From the NCBI GenBank assembly GCA_009782655.1, contig WRIQ01000028.1, positions 1-9,876 of the forward strand: a stretch of 9,876 bases of DNA, given 5' to 3'. The DNA is from Prolixibacteraceae bacterium (GTDB lineage Bacteria; Bacteroidota; Bacteroidia; Bacteroidales; Prolixibacteraceae). Under the pieces are notes generated by a model. It searched no databases, had not been told where the DNA came from, and saw only the letters and a list, made by a program, of their open reading frames with translations. The position numbers were made by a program, and so were the translations under genes. Below, piece by piece: positions 1 to 7,801 of the stretch; the first letter of the stretch is position 1; each line of letters begins with the position of its first letter.

Positions 1-341
1 GCTCGTGTTGCCAAGGCGTAAACAGCACATACACAACAGTGGCGGGACGCTCCGAAAATCTGTTTGGCCCTTACCTGAACAGAAACGGCGAGAGCATGTC
101 GGACAATCGCCACGAGGTGATCATTCATGGGAATGAGCGTTTTGCAGGCACAGGCCACAATGCTGAGATTGTCGTCGACGACAATGCCAACTACTGGATT
201 TTGTATCATGCAGTGGATAAGGCAGAACCAAAAGGCCGCAAGCTGATGCTCGATAGGTTGCAATGGAAAGACGGCTGGCCGTATGTGCAGGGAAACACGC
301 CGTCAGAAGAAGCGCAATCTCCCGTTTTTAAAAATAAATAG
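1..341 (+). CDS. GH43 arabinan endo-1,5-alpha-L-arabinosidase-like protein, C-terminal part (5' end outside window)
   Basis: The reading frame is open from base 3 to a TAG at 339-341 (112 residues visible) and has no start of its own; the GTG at 39 is an internal valine. The visible part opens with SCCQGVNSTY followed by GRSENLFGPY, the pattern of the late blades of GH43 arabinanases, where a double Cys and an STY stretch precede the 'GRS...GPY' segment. About 55 residues later comes GTGHN, whose His is conserved in GH43, then WILYHAVDK and RKLMLDRLQWKDGWPYV, the typical final strands. Family knowledge: such enzymes hydrolyse alpha-1,5-arabinan backbones in the periplasm or at the cell surface. 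The catalytic Asp/Asp/Glu triad and any signal peptide lie upstream and cannot be checked. The isomerase gene starts 54 bp downstream, so the two are probably co-transcribed. GH43 membership is firm; the exact substrate is inferred. Confidence 0.85.
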   Translation, partial: SCCQGVNSTYTTVAGRSENLFGPYLNRNGESMSDNRHEVIIHGNERFAGTGHNAEIVVDDNANYWILYHAVDKAEPKGRKLMLDRLQWKDGWPYVQGNTPSEEAQSPVFKNK

Positions 342-395
342 GGAAATTTATGTCAATAGAATCTCAAGTAAATCAAGCGCTAAAAAAAATACAGT

Positions 396-1805
396 ATGAA
401 AGTTGGAATATTTGGAATAGGATTGAATACCTATTGGAAACAGTTTGAAGGGCTGCTGCCGCGATTGGAGGGTTATTTGAGCCAGATCGCGGAAAATATC
501 GCCGGAAACGATTGCGAAGTTGTAAACGCCGGTTTGGTCGACGATCCTTTTAAGGCGCAAACAGCCGCCGCTTTCCTGCACAGCGAAAACATCGAAATGG
601 CGTTCTTATACGTTTCCACCTATGCACTTTCGTCGACCGTGTTGCCGATAGTCAGGGTTTTGAATGTGCCGGTAATAATTCTGAACCTGCAACCCACCGC
701 CGCTATCGACTACGACTATATAAACAGCATGAACGACGCCGGGCACATGACAGGCGAGTGGTTAGCCAATTGTCAGGCCTGCTCGGTTCCGGAGATTGCC
801 TGTGTGATGAACAGAATGGGATTGCGGTATGAAATTGTTACCGGCTGCCTGACCGACGATTCCGTTTGGCAACAACTGGCAGGCTGGATAAAAGCCGCAA
901 AAGTGAAATATGCCATGCGCAAAAGCAGAATGGGCGTTCTGGGCCATTATTACAACGGAATGCTCGATGTATATTCCGACCTGACGGCTCTGTCGGGCGT
1001 TTTCGGAACTCATTTCGAACTGCTGGAAATGTGCCGCCTGAAAGAATTGCGCGACAAAGTCTCGGAAGAAGAAATACACAACAAACTCGACGAATTCAAC
1101 ACAGCTTTCGAAGTCATGCCCGACTGCGAAGAGCAAGAATTGATACGGGCGGCGAAAACCTCTGTTGCTCTGGATAAAATGGTGGAAGAGAGCAGGATTT
1201 CGTCCATGGCTTATTATTACGAGGGAGCGTCCGGCAACGACTACGAAGATATAGTAACCTCATTCATTGCGGGAAGCACACTCCTCACAGGGAAAAATAT
1301 TCCGGTAGCCGGCGAGTGTGAAGTGAAAAACGCCTTAGCCATGCAGATAACAGCGTTGCTTGGCGCAGGAGGTTCTTTTTCAGAACCTTATGCAATGGAT
1401 TTCAACGACGATGTGGTGTTGTGGGGACACGACGGGCCTGCGCATTTCGCCATCGCCGAAGGACGTGTGAAGCTGGTTTCCCTGCCTGTTTATCACGGCA
1501 AACCCGGCAAAGGACTATCCATTCAGATGAGCGTGAAACATGGAGATGTCACGCTGCTGTCGGTGGTTGAGGGCAGGGACGGAATTTTCCTGTTGGTGGC
1601 CGAAGGAGAGTCAGTAGCGGGAAAAGTCCTGAATATCGGCAACACAAACAGCCGCTACCGATTCCCCGTCAGCGCCAAAGATTTTATGGATAACTGGGCT
1701 AAAGCCGGGCCTTCGCATCATTGTTCCATTGGCGTAGGGCACCTTGCCTCAGATATCAAAAAACTCTGTTTTTTGCTGGGCATTCCGATTTGTAAAATAT
1801 GTTAA
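396..1805 (+). CDS. L-arabinose/L-fucose isomerase family protein (probable L-arabinose isomerase)
   Basis: This 469-residue cytoplasmic protein has no signal peptide. It matches the COG2160-type sugar isomerase family, which interconverts an aldose and its ketose (here most likely L-arabinose to L-ribulose) with a divalent metal. The N-terminal domain begins MKVGIFGIGLNTYW and carries LYVSTYALSSTVLP (about 71-84) and NLQP (97-100). The C-terminal half holds the active site. By eye, four residues align with E. coli AraA E306, E333, H350 and H450: E307 in AGECEVKN, E330 in GGSFSEPYAMDF, H345 in LWGHDGP, and H442 in the HHCSIGVGH stretch. NTNSRYRFP (417-425) is also typical. The protein is shorter than classical AraA (about 500 residues) and belongs to a separate branch. 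ATG 396 sits in an A-rich context (eight As at 383-390) with no Shine-Dalgarno site. Its position between two GH43 genes supports arabinose use; an L-fucose or other pentose isomerase activity remains possible. Confidence 0.85.
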   Translation: MKVGIFGIGLNTYWKQFEGLLPRLEGYLSQIAENIAGNDCEVVNAGLVDDPFKAQTAAAFLHSENIEMAFLYVSTYALSSTVLPIVRVLNVPVIILNLQPTAAIDYDYINSMNDAGHMTGEWLANCQACSVPEIACVMNRMGLRYEIVTGCLTDDSVWQQLAGWIKAAKVKYAMRKSRMGVLGHYYNGMLDVYSDLTALSGVFGTHFELLEMCRLKELRDKVSEEEIHNKLDEFNTAFEVMPDCEEQELIRAAKTSVALDKMVEESRISSMAYYYEGASGNDYEDIVTSFIAGSTLLTGKNIPVAGECEVKNALAMQITALLGAGGSFSEPYAMDFNDDVVLWGHDGPAHFAIAEGRVKLVSLPVYHGKPGKGLSIQMSVKHGDVTLLSVVEGRDGIFLLVAEGESVAGKVLNIGNTNSRYRFPVSAKDFMDNWAKAGPSHHCSIGVGHLASDIKKLCFLLGIPICKIC

Positions 1806-1821
1806 CATAATATGTGTTAAC
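1801..1821. repeat. Perfect 7-bp inverted repeat (possible operator)
   Basis: GTTAACA (1801-1807) and TGTTAAC (1815-1821) are exact reverse complements separated by 7 bp. The left arm overlaps the stop codon of the isomerase gene (TAA 1803-1805). The arms are AT-rich and no T-run follows, so this is a poor intrinsic terminator. The size and symmetry would suit a dimeric regulator upstream of the 1956-7776 gene set. No regulator family is assigned. Confidence 0.4.
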
Positions 1822-1829
1822 GCGATAGA

Positions 1830-1843
1830 ATGATATTTATCAT
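1830..1843. repeat. Perfect 14-bp palindrome (possible operator)
   Basis: ATGATA (1830-1835), two T bases, then TATCAT (1838-1843) form an exact inverted repeat. It lies 8 bp after the first repeat and about 23 bp before a TAnnTTTG motif at 1867-1874, roughly where a -33 element would be. This placement fits a regulator site; the function is inferred. Confidence 0.35.
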
Positions 1844-1866
1844 ACTCGCTGTTGAATTGCATTTGA

Positions 1867-1874
1867 TATTTTTG
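1867..1874 (+). promoter_or_regulatory. Candidate Bacteroidetes -7 element (P1) before the GH43 operon
   Basis: TATTTTTG fits the Bacteroidetes -7 consensus TAnnTTTG exactly. No TTTG is found 19-21 bp upstream, so as a constitutive promoter it is incomplete. The palindrome at 1830-1843 ends 23 bp before it, so an activator-dependent promoter is possible. Confidence 0.3.
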
Positions 1875-1894
1875 CAAAAGTTTGTGTTGCATTT

Positions 1895-1926
1895 TTTGCT
1901 TTTAAGCGCAATTTAGTGTATTTTTC
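1895..1926 (+). promoter_or_regulatory. Candidate Bacteroidetes promoter (P2) for the 1956-7776 operon
   Basis: TTTG (1895-1898) is followed after 20 bp by TATTTTTC (1919-1926), one base short of the -7 consensus TAnnTTTG. Transcription would begin near 1933 and give a leader of about 23 nt before ATG 1956. The region is T-rich, so a chance match is quite possible. Confidence 0.35.
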
Positions 1927-1955
1927 CAACCTGTAATCAGGTAATTTTTTTTGAA

Positions 1956-3047
1956 ATGAACCGTTTTCAGTCTGTTTTTATCATCATTTCGCTCTGTTTT
2001 TTTGCAGGTTGTAGAAAAACAGGAACAGTTTTGGCTTTCAGCAATCCGCTTCCCGTCGAATTCGGCGATCCCTATATCCTGAAAGCTTCCGATAATCGGT
2101 ATTACATGATTGGAACGGGAGGAGTAACCGACGGATTTAAAATGTATTCTTCAGATGATTTGAACGAGTGGAAAGACGAAGGGCGTGTTTATCAGGGAAA
2201 TACCAAAGAATCGTGGTGCGTTGCCAATTTCTGGGCGCCCGAATTGTATGAACGCAACGGCAAATTTTATATTTTCTACAGCGCCGACTGGCGCGAGAAT
2301 CCCGACAATGAGCTTGAAAATTTCAGAATTGGCGTAGCTGTTGCCGACACTCCCACAGGCCCTTATGCCGATTTGTACAACCGCCCTGTTTTCGACCCCG
2401 GATATCCCATTATAGACGCCAACCTGCTCTTCGACGGCGGCAAAGTGTATTTATATTATTCGCGCTGCTGCTACAAAAATCCTGTGGAAAGCGAATTGTC
2501 GGCTTGGGCGCGTGGAAAAAACATGTTCAATGAGATTGAAGAGAGCTGGATTTACGGCGTGGAAATGAAGCCCGATTTCTCTGACGTCATTGGCGAACCG
2601 CAGTTGTTGTTGCATCCGCCCGTGACGATGAACGATCCACAGAGCGAATGGGAAAGCCGCTCGGTGACTTCGGGCGAGGTAAACCGGCGTTGGACAGAAG
2701 GCTCATATATTTTCAAAAAAGAGAATCTTTATTATATGATGTATTCCGCCAATTTTTTCGGCGGGAAGAATTACGCCGTTGGGTATGCAACATCGGGCTC
2801 ACCGCTGGGCCCTTTCGAAAAAGCGAAAAACAATCCCGTATTACAAAAAAATACCACACACGGTGGAATAGTAACCGGCACCGGACACAATTCGATTACC
2901 GTGGCGCCCGACGGAAAAACCCTGTTGTGCGTTTACCATGGAAGAACCTCGCAAACTGGCGATAACCGAGTGGTGTTTATCGACGCAATGGAGGTAGGCA
3001 ACGACGGGATACTCATCGTTCACGGGCCTACAACCAGAATGAATTGA
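1956..3047 (+). CDS. GH43 family glycoside hydrolase, lipoprotein
   Basis: This 363-residue protein has a short basic N-terminus, a hydrophobic stretch (about 7-17) and a lipobox FAGC ending at Cys19, so it should be a signal-peptidase-II lipoprotein. Residues after Cys19 (RKTGT) are not acidic, which argues against the Bacteroidetes surface-export signal and leaves a periplasmic location more likely. The rest is a GH43 five-bladed propeller. FGDPYI gives the probable base D38, IDANLLF the pKa-modulating D154, and RWTEGSYIFKK the acid E248; GTGHNS carries the conserved His311. The full triad suggests an active enzyme, such as an alpha-L-arabinofuranosidase, arabinanase or beta-xylosidase; the subfamily cannot be fixed by eye. 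It differs clearly from the GH43 fragment at the window start, so it is not a recent duplicate. It is the first gene of the putative three-gene operon. Confidence 0.87.
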   Translation: MNRFQSVFIIISLCFFAGCRKTGTVLAFSNPLPVEFGDPYILKASDNRYYMIGTGGVTDGFKMYSSDDLNEWKDEGRVYQGNTKESWCVANFWAPELYERNGKFYIFYSADWRENPDNELENFRIGVAVADTPTGPYADLYNRPVFDPGYPIIDANLLFDGGKVYLYYSRCCYKNPVESELSAWARGKNMFNEIEESWIYGVEMKPDFSDVIGEPQLLLHPPVTMNDPQSEWESRSVTSGEVNRRWTEGSYIFKKENLYYMMYSANFFGGKNYAVGYATSGSPLGPFEKAKNNPVLQKNTTHGGIVTGTGHNSITVAPDGKTLLCVYHGRTSQTGDNRVVFIDAMEVGNDGILIVHGPTTRMN

Positions 3048-3095
3048 CAACGAAAATATACGTTATTTTGATTAAACAGATAAAATCAATTATTT

Positions 3096-4355
3096 ATGAG
3101 CATGAATAGGCGAAATTTCATTAAAAATGGAATGGCTTCGGCAGTAGCTTTTTCCATTATTCCTTCCCATGTTTTGGGAGGAAACAACCGGATTGCTCCT
3201 TCCGATCAGCTTACCAAAGCCATCATCGGCACTGGTTCAATGGGGCGCGGACACATCGCTTACGAAGGGACAAGAGTCGTAGCCATCTGCGATGCAGATA
3301 AAAATCATCTCAAACTGGCGCAGGATGCCATAGGATATCCTGTGAAAGTTTACAGCGATTACAGGGAATTGTTGCAAAATCCCGAAATTGATATTGTGCA
3401 CATAGCCACGCCGCCCCACTGGCACGGCATTATGAGCGTTGATGCGGCCAAAGCAGGAAAAGACGTATGGTGCGAAAAACCGATGACACGCACCATCGGC
3501 GAAGGCCTGAGGGTAAAAGAAGCTATGAATCAATACGGACGCATGTTCCGGCTGAACACTTGGTTTCGTTTTCACGATAATTTCTACGGAATGCAATCAA
3601 CAGTTGCGCCTATTAAAAAATTGGTTGACAGCGGATTACTCGGATGGCCTTTGAAAGTCACGGTGAATGCCACCACGGGCTTCGACTGGAAATTTTACTG
3701 GATAGGCCGCACCGAGTTGGACACGCCGTCCGTTCCTCCCGAATTGGACTACGAAATGTGGCTCGGCCCTGCGCCTTTCAAACCCTATCACCCACACCGC
3801 GTGCATGGAACATTCCGCGGCTACTGGGACTACGACGGTGGAGGTTTGGGCGATATGGGACAACACTATCTCGACCCCGTTCAATATTTCCTTGGAAAGG
3901 ATGACACAAACCCCATCAGGGTGGATGTGGACACCGAGCAGCAGCATCCCGACGCCGCAGGAATCTGGAAACGCATAGAGCTTACCTACGAAGACGGATG
4001 CAAAATCATCCTTGACGGCGATAATAAAGATAAAAATGCCGCTTATATCGAAGGCCCCAATGGAAAACTTTATCCGGGATTCAGAAGCGATATTCCGGAT
4101 TTGGCAAAGAAGTTGGCCGCTTTCCCCGACCCTGAGCCTCAAATAGGAACATTCTCCGAATCGGTTCGCACACGGCGCAAATTCGCCCTCAACGAAGAAA
4201 ACGGATTCCGCTCGGCAACCATTGTTAATATGGCCATTATCGCCATACGTCTGGGACGTTCGCTTCGCTTCGACCCGAAGAAATGTGAATTTATTGACGA
4301 CCATGCCGCCAACCTGCTGATTAATCAGCCCATGAGGGCGCCTTGGAATATTTAA
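3096..4355 (+). CDS. Exported Gfo/Idh/MocA family NAD(P)-dependent oxidoreductase
   Basis: This 419-residue protein begins with a twin-arginine signal (NRRNFIKNG at 4-12, then a weakly hydrophobic stretch to about 28), so it is probably exported folded with its cofactor. The Rossmann motif GTGSMG is at 45-50, the family's EKP motif at 127-129 (CEKPM), and the substrate-domain signature GGGLGDMGQHYLDP at 248-261, with D253, H257 and D260. Family knowledge: members oxidise or reduce sugar hydroxyls with NAD(P), and some Bacteroidetes members act on glycosides at C3. The 48-bp gap from the GH43 gene and the 25-bp gap to the DUF1080 gene indicate an operon. An alternative start at 3102 (M3) also keeps the Tat motif. 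The substrate is not known; a glycoside 3-dehydrogenase role is inferred from the downstream partner. Confidence 0.88.
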   Translation: MSMNRRNFIKNGMASAVAFSIIPSHVLGGNNRIAPSDQLTKAIIGTGSMGRGHIAYEGTRVVAICDADKNHLKLAQDAIGYPVKVYSDYRELLQNPEIDIVHIATPPHWHGIMSVDAAKAGKDVWCEKPMTRTIGEGLRVKEAMNQYGRMFRLNTWFRFHDNFYGMQSTVAPIKKLVDSGLLGWPLKVTVNATTGFDWKFYWIGRTELDTPSVPPELDYEMWLGPAPFKPYHPHRVHGTFRGYWDYDGGGLGDMGQHYLDPVQYFLGKDDTNPIRVDVDTEQQHPDAAGIWKRIELTYEDGCKIILDGDNKDKNAAYIEGPNGKLYPGFRSDIPDLAKKLAAFPDPEPQIGTFSESVRTRRKFALNEENGFRSATIVNMAIIAIRLGRSLRFDPKKCEFIDDHAANLLINQPMRAPWNI

Positions 4356-4380
4356 AGGCTCACTAAAAATATAAAATGAC

Positions 4381-7300
4381 ATGAGAAAGAATATCATTAT
4401 AACGCTGTTGCTTGTACTGTTCACTTTTGGAGCTTGGGCGCAGCAATCGGGCGATGTACGCACCGAAAAAACAAAAATTGCCGACTTGCTGATGCAGTTT
4501 CCCTCCAAAAATTCTGCTGACTATGACCGCATTGCAGGCGAATTGTCGAAACTGGGTGAGCCGGTGATTGCCACCATTGTTCCTGCCTTGGTGCCACCGG
4601 GCGGGGGCGACGATTCGCAAATGCGCTTTGCCCTGAGCGGTCTGGTAAAATATGTGGCAAGCGGAAAAGATAAAAACCAGATGAAACTTTTTTCGCAAGC
4701 TATCTGCAAATCGTTGGCAACAGTCAGCAACAACGAGGTGAAAGACTTCCTGTTGCAAGAATTGCAATATATTGCCGGCGATGAAGCGGTGACCGCCGTG
4801 GCGCCGTTGCTGTCCAATCAACGCCTGTGCGATCCGGCGGCGCGCGTTTTGACGCGCATCAACTCCGAAGCTTCCAATAGCGCTATGCTCGCCGCCTTAA
4901 CTAAATCCGGCGCAAAAGAACAGCTCGTTTTGGTGCAAGCATTGGGAATCACAAGATACAAACCGGCGCTGAAAACCATTACCGATTTGGCTAAATCCAA
5001 CGATAGAAATATTAAAAAAGCAACTCTGCTGGCGCTGGCGCAATTGGGCGATCCTTCATCGGCAGACCTGCTGGCTGCCGAAGCGAAAAAAGCGGGTTAT
5101 ACCTACAACCCTGTGGAAGCATCCGAATCATATTTCCGCTACCTGAAAAACCTGATTGACAACGGCAATTCCAAAGTTGCCGCAAAAGCCGTAAAAAAGC
5201 TATCGGGCGATAAAACCCTGCCTGTCAATGCAAAAATAAATACCCTCGTGTTGCAGAACTCCCTGACGGGCGGAAACGCATTGCCCGCCTTGGTGAAAGC
5301 GCTCGAGTCGAATGATAAAGAGTATCGCGCTGCGGCGCTTTCGCAGATGGGAAAAAACTATTCGCCATCCGTTTTTGCGCAGCTTCAGAAGATACTTTCC
5401 AAAACACAAAATGGCGAAATTCAGTCGGAGATTCTCTATTTTCTGGGAACGCAACACAACAAAAATGCGGTGCCCGTCATTGCCGGTTTTCTGAATAGCC
5501 GCAACAGCGATGTGCAAAAATCGGCTATCCAGGCCATGGCGTTGGCCGGAGGGCAAGATGCTGTCGCCCCACTGACAAAATTGCTGGTTAACAGCAATAC
5601 GGACATGATTCCTTCGGTGAAGGCGGCCCTGCTGAACATCGGCGGCGAAGGCGTTGCCAATGCAGCGGCGGCGGCGCTGGCAAACAGCAACAGCGACGCC
5701 AAAGTGGCATTGATGGAAATCATCGCCCGTCGACAGGCGCAAGGACATGCATCATTAATTTTTGCTGAAGCCGGTAGCAGCGACGCAAAAATTCGCGAAG
5801 CGGCGGCAACAGCGCTGGCATCGGTGGCCAGAAAAGGCGACGACACGAAAATAGCAGCGCTTTTGAACAATGCAAAAAGCGAAAAAGAAATTCCGGCATT
5901 GCAGCAGGCGCTCTTTGCAAGCCTTCAGGGAACAGGCGATAATAAATCGCAGGTCAAAACAGTTTCGGAATTGATATCGCAGGCCGGGCAAAAAACTCCG
6001 CTCTATTACGCTGTTTTGGCGCGAATTGGAGGCCAAGACGCCCTCTCATTTGTTGAAAAGGAATTTGAAACAGGCTCAACAGAGTCTAAAGACGCCGCCA
6101 TTCAAGCTATTGCCACATGGAGCGACTATTCGGCGCTGGGTACACTTTCCAAAATAGCAAGGGAAAGCCAGCCGGGGAAACATCGCAACGCCGCCTTAAA
6201 CAGCTATATATCGGGAATCAACCGCTCGCCCAATACCTCCGACCAAAAAGTGCTGATGTTCCGCAATGCCATGGAACTGGCTTCTTCGAAAGAGCAAAAA
6301 ACCAAGATTTTGGAAGGCGTTTCGCGCAACAGCAGCCTCATGTCGCTGGTCTTTGCCGCACGCTACCTCGACGATCCCGAATTGCAACAAGCGGCAGTGC
6401 AGGCAGTTCGCATAATTGTAACCAACAGCACCGACATGTATGGAGAAACGGTTGCCGCCATTGCCAACAAAGCCATTTCGCTGAACAAAGACGCTGAAGC
6501 TGAATACCAAAAACAGGAACTCCTGAAAAAACTTTCGTCGTTTCCTTCAGACCGCGGCTACTATTCGATGTTTAATGAAAAAGACCTTACCGGATGGAAA
6601 GGGCTGGCAGGAAACCCCATCAGCCGCTCGAAAATGACGGCTAAACAGCTTACCGAAGAACAGAAAAAAGCCGACGAGAGGATGCGGCGCGACTGGAGAG
6701 TGGAAAACGACATTCTGATTTTCGAAGGCGAAGGGTTCGACAATCTGTGCTCTGAAAAAATGTATGGCGACTTCGAAATGTTTGTCGACTGGCGCATGGA
6801 AGCTAATGGCGACGGCGGTGTTTACCTGCGCGGTTCGCCCCAAGTGCAGACTTGGGATATCTCGCGCGTTGATGTGGGCGCTCAGGTTGGCTCGGGAGGA
6901 TTGTACAACAACCAGACAAACCGCAGTACGCCCCTCCGTGTGGCCGACAACCCTATCAACGAATGGAATACTTTCAGAATTAAGATGATAGGTGATAAGG
7001 TGACGGTTTATCTGAACGGCATTTTGGTGACGGACAATGTGGTGCTCGAAAACTACTGGAATCGTAACCTTCCCATTTTCGAAGAAGAATCGATAGAGTT
7101 GCAGGCACACGGCACAAGGCTTGAATTTCGTGATATTTACGTGCGTGAAATTCCGCGTCCCGTCGCATATAGTGTGAGCCCTGAAGAGCAAAAAGAAGGA
7201 TTTGCCCCGATGTTCAACGGCATCGACCTCGATGGATGGACAGGCAATAAGGTAGACTATTTTGCACAGGAAGGAATGATTGTCTGCCAACCTTCGGGAC

Positions 7301-7776
7301 ACGGCTCAGGCAACCTGTATACCGAAAAAGAGTATTCCGATTTCATCATACGGTTCGAATTCCAATTGACCCCCGGAGCCAACAACGGACTGGGCATTCG
7401 TTCGCCTCTCCATGGCGACGCCGCTTACGTGGGCATGGAGTTACAGATTCTCGACAATGACGCCGATATATACAAAAATCTCGAAGCATATCAATATCAC
7501 GGCTCGGTTTATGGTGTGATACCTGCCAAACGCGGATTTCTGAAACCAGTGGGCGAATGGAATGTTCAGGAAGTGCAGGCCATCGGCAACCGCATCAAAA
7601 TAACCCTGAACGGCGAAGTTATCCTCGACGGAGATATTGCGGAAGCCAGCAAAAACGGCACGCAAACCATCGATAACCAGAAACACCCCGGATTGCTGAA
7701 TAAATCGGGGCACATCGGATTCTTGGGACACGGTTCGTCATTGAAATTCAGAAATTTAAGAATTAAAACTTTGTAA
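4381..7776 (+). CDS. Secreted HEAT-repeat protein with two C-terminal DUF1080 (3-keto-disaccharide hydrolase) domains
   Basis: This 1131-residue protein starts with a type I signal peptide (RKN, a hydrophobic core, AWA before Q21). Residues about 30-715 are an alpha-helical array rich in Ala and Leu with a HEAT/armadillo-like period, for example VLVQALGITRYKPALKTI and VQKSAIQAMALAGGQDAVAPL. Two DUF1080 (PF06439, concanavalin-like) domains follow. Domain 1 (about 726-924) has FNEKDLTGWKGL, a charged helical insert (about 749-770), GDFEMFVDWR and GGVYLRGSPQVQTWD. Domain 2 (about 939-1131) has FNGIDLDGWTG, NLYTEKEYSDF, NNGLGIRSP, GMELQILDN and SGHIGFLGHGS. The domains belong to different subtypes rather than a recent duplication. 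Family knowledge: DUF1080 proteins cleave 3-keto-glycosides made by Gfo/Idh/MocA dehydrogenases, which fits the gene just upstream. The HEAT part may be a scaffold (inference). The gene ends 25 bp before a strong terminator. Confidence 0.87.
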   Translation: MRKNIIITLLLVLFTFGAWAQQSGDVRTEKTKIADLLMQFPSKNSADYDRIAGELSKLGEPVIATIVPALVPPGGGDDSQMRFALSGLVKYVASGKDKNQMKLFSQAICKSLATVSNNEVKDFLLQELQYIAGDEAVTAVAPLLSNQRLCDPAARVLTRINSEASNSAMLAALTKSGAKEQLVLVQALGITRYKPALKTITDLAKSNDRNIKKATLLALAQLGDPSSADLLAAEAKKAGYTYNPVEASESYFRYLKNLIDNGNSKVAAKAVKKLSGDKTLPVNAKINTLVLQNSLTGGNALPALVKALESNDKEYRAAALSQMGKNYSPSVFAQLQKILSKTQNGEIQSEILYFLGTQHNKNAVPVIAGFLNSRNSDVQKSAIQAMALAGGQDAVAPLTKLLVNSNTDMIPSVKAALLNIGGEGVANAAAAALANSNSDAKVALMEIIARRQAQGHASLIFAEAGSSDAKIREAAATALASVARKGDDTKIAALLNNAKSEKEIPALQQALFASLQGTGDNKSQVKTVSELISQAGQKTPLYYAVLARIGGQDALSFVEKEFETGSTESKDAAIQAIATWSDYSALGTLSKIARESQPGKHRNAALNSYISGINRSPNTSDQKVLMFRNAMELASSKEQKTKILEGVSRNSSLMSLVFAARYLDDPELQQAAVQAVRIIVTNSTDMYGETVAAIANKAISLNKDAEAEYQKQELLKKLSSFPSDRGYYSMFNEKDLTGWKGLAGNPISRSKMTAKQLTEEQKKADERMRRDWRVENDILIFEGEGFDNLCSEKMYGDFEMFVDWRMEANGDGGVYLRGSPQVQTWDISRVDVGAQVGSGGLYNNQTNRSTPLRVADNPINEWNTFRIKMIGDKVTVYLNGILVTDNVVLENYWNRNLPIFEEESIELQAHGTRLEFRDIYVREIPRPVAYSVSPEEQKEGFAPMFNGIDLDGWTGNKVDYFAQEGMIVCQPSGHGSGNLYTEKEYSDFIIRFEFQLTPGANNGLGIRSPLHGDAAYVGMELQILDNDADIYKNLEAYQYHGSVYGVIPAKRGFLKPVGEWNVQEVQAIGNRIKITLNGEVILDGDIAEASKNGTQTIDNQKHPGLLNKSGHIGFLGHGSSLKFRNLRIKTL

Positions 7777-7779
7777 AAA

Positions 7780-7795
7780 TTCCGGCGCTCCGGAA
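7780..7795 (+). other. Small perfect hairpin just after the HEAT/DUF1080 gene
   Basis: TTCCGG (7780-7785), a CGCT loop, and CCGGAA (7790-7795) form a 6-bp GC-containing stem starting 3 bp after the stop codon. No T-run follows, so it is not itself a terminator; it may protect the mRNA 3' end or act with the larger hairpin beginning 6 bp later. Confidence 0.45.
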
Positions 7796-7801
7796 ATTGT
7801 A

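Noticed and set aside
350..448. Small + strand frame of 32 codons (ATG 350) beginning MSIESQVNQALKKIQ and overlapping the isomerase start
   Set aside because: It overlaps the isomerase gene in another frame, resembles no family I know, and the gene on the other frame is unambiguous. A leader peptide cannot be excluded but nothing supports it.
1801..1843. Intrinsic terminator after the isomerase gene
   Set aside because: The stems are short and AT-rich with no downstream T-run, so they fit operators better than a terminator.
3096..4355. Possibility that the Gfo/Idh/MocA protein is a GH109 glycosidase
   Set aside because: GH109 proteins share the fold and a Tat signal, but the segment GGGLGDMGQHYLDP does not look like the GH109 active-site region, so a general oxidoreductase call is safer.
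3636..4508. Long antisense open frame (290 codons) opposite the oxidoreductase gene
   Set aside because: It is a mirror of the strongly supported + strand gene, shows no recognisable domain, and spans the gap between two real genes.
6547..7302. Antisense open frame (251 codons) opposite the DUF1080 domains
   Set aside because: It is Cys, His and Phe-rich low-sense translation with no family resemblance; the + strand carries conserved DUF1080 motifs throughout.
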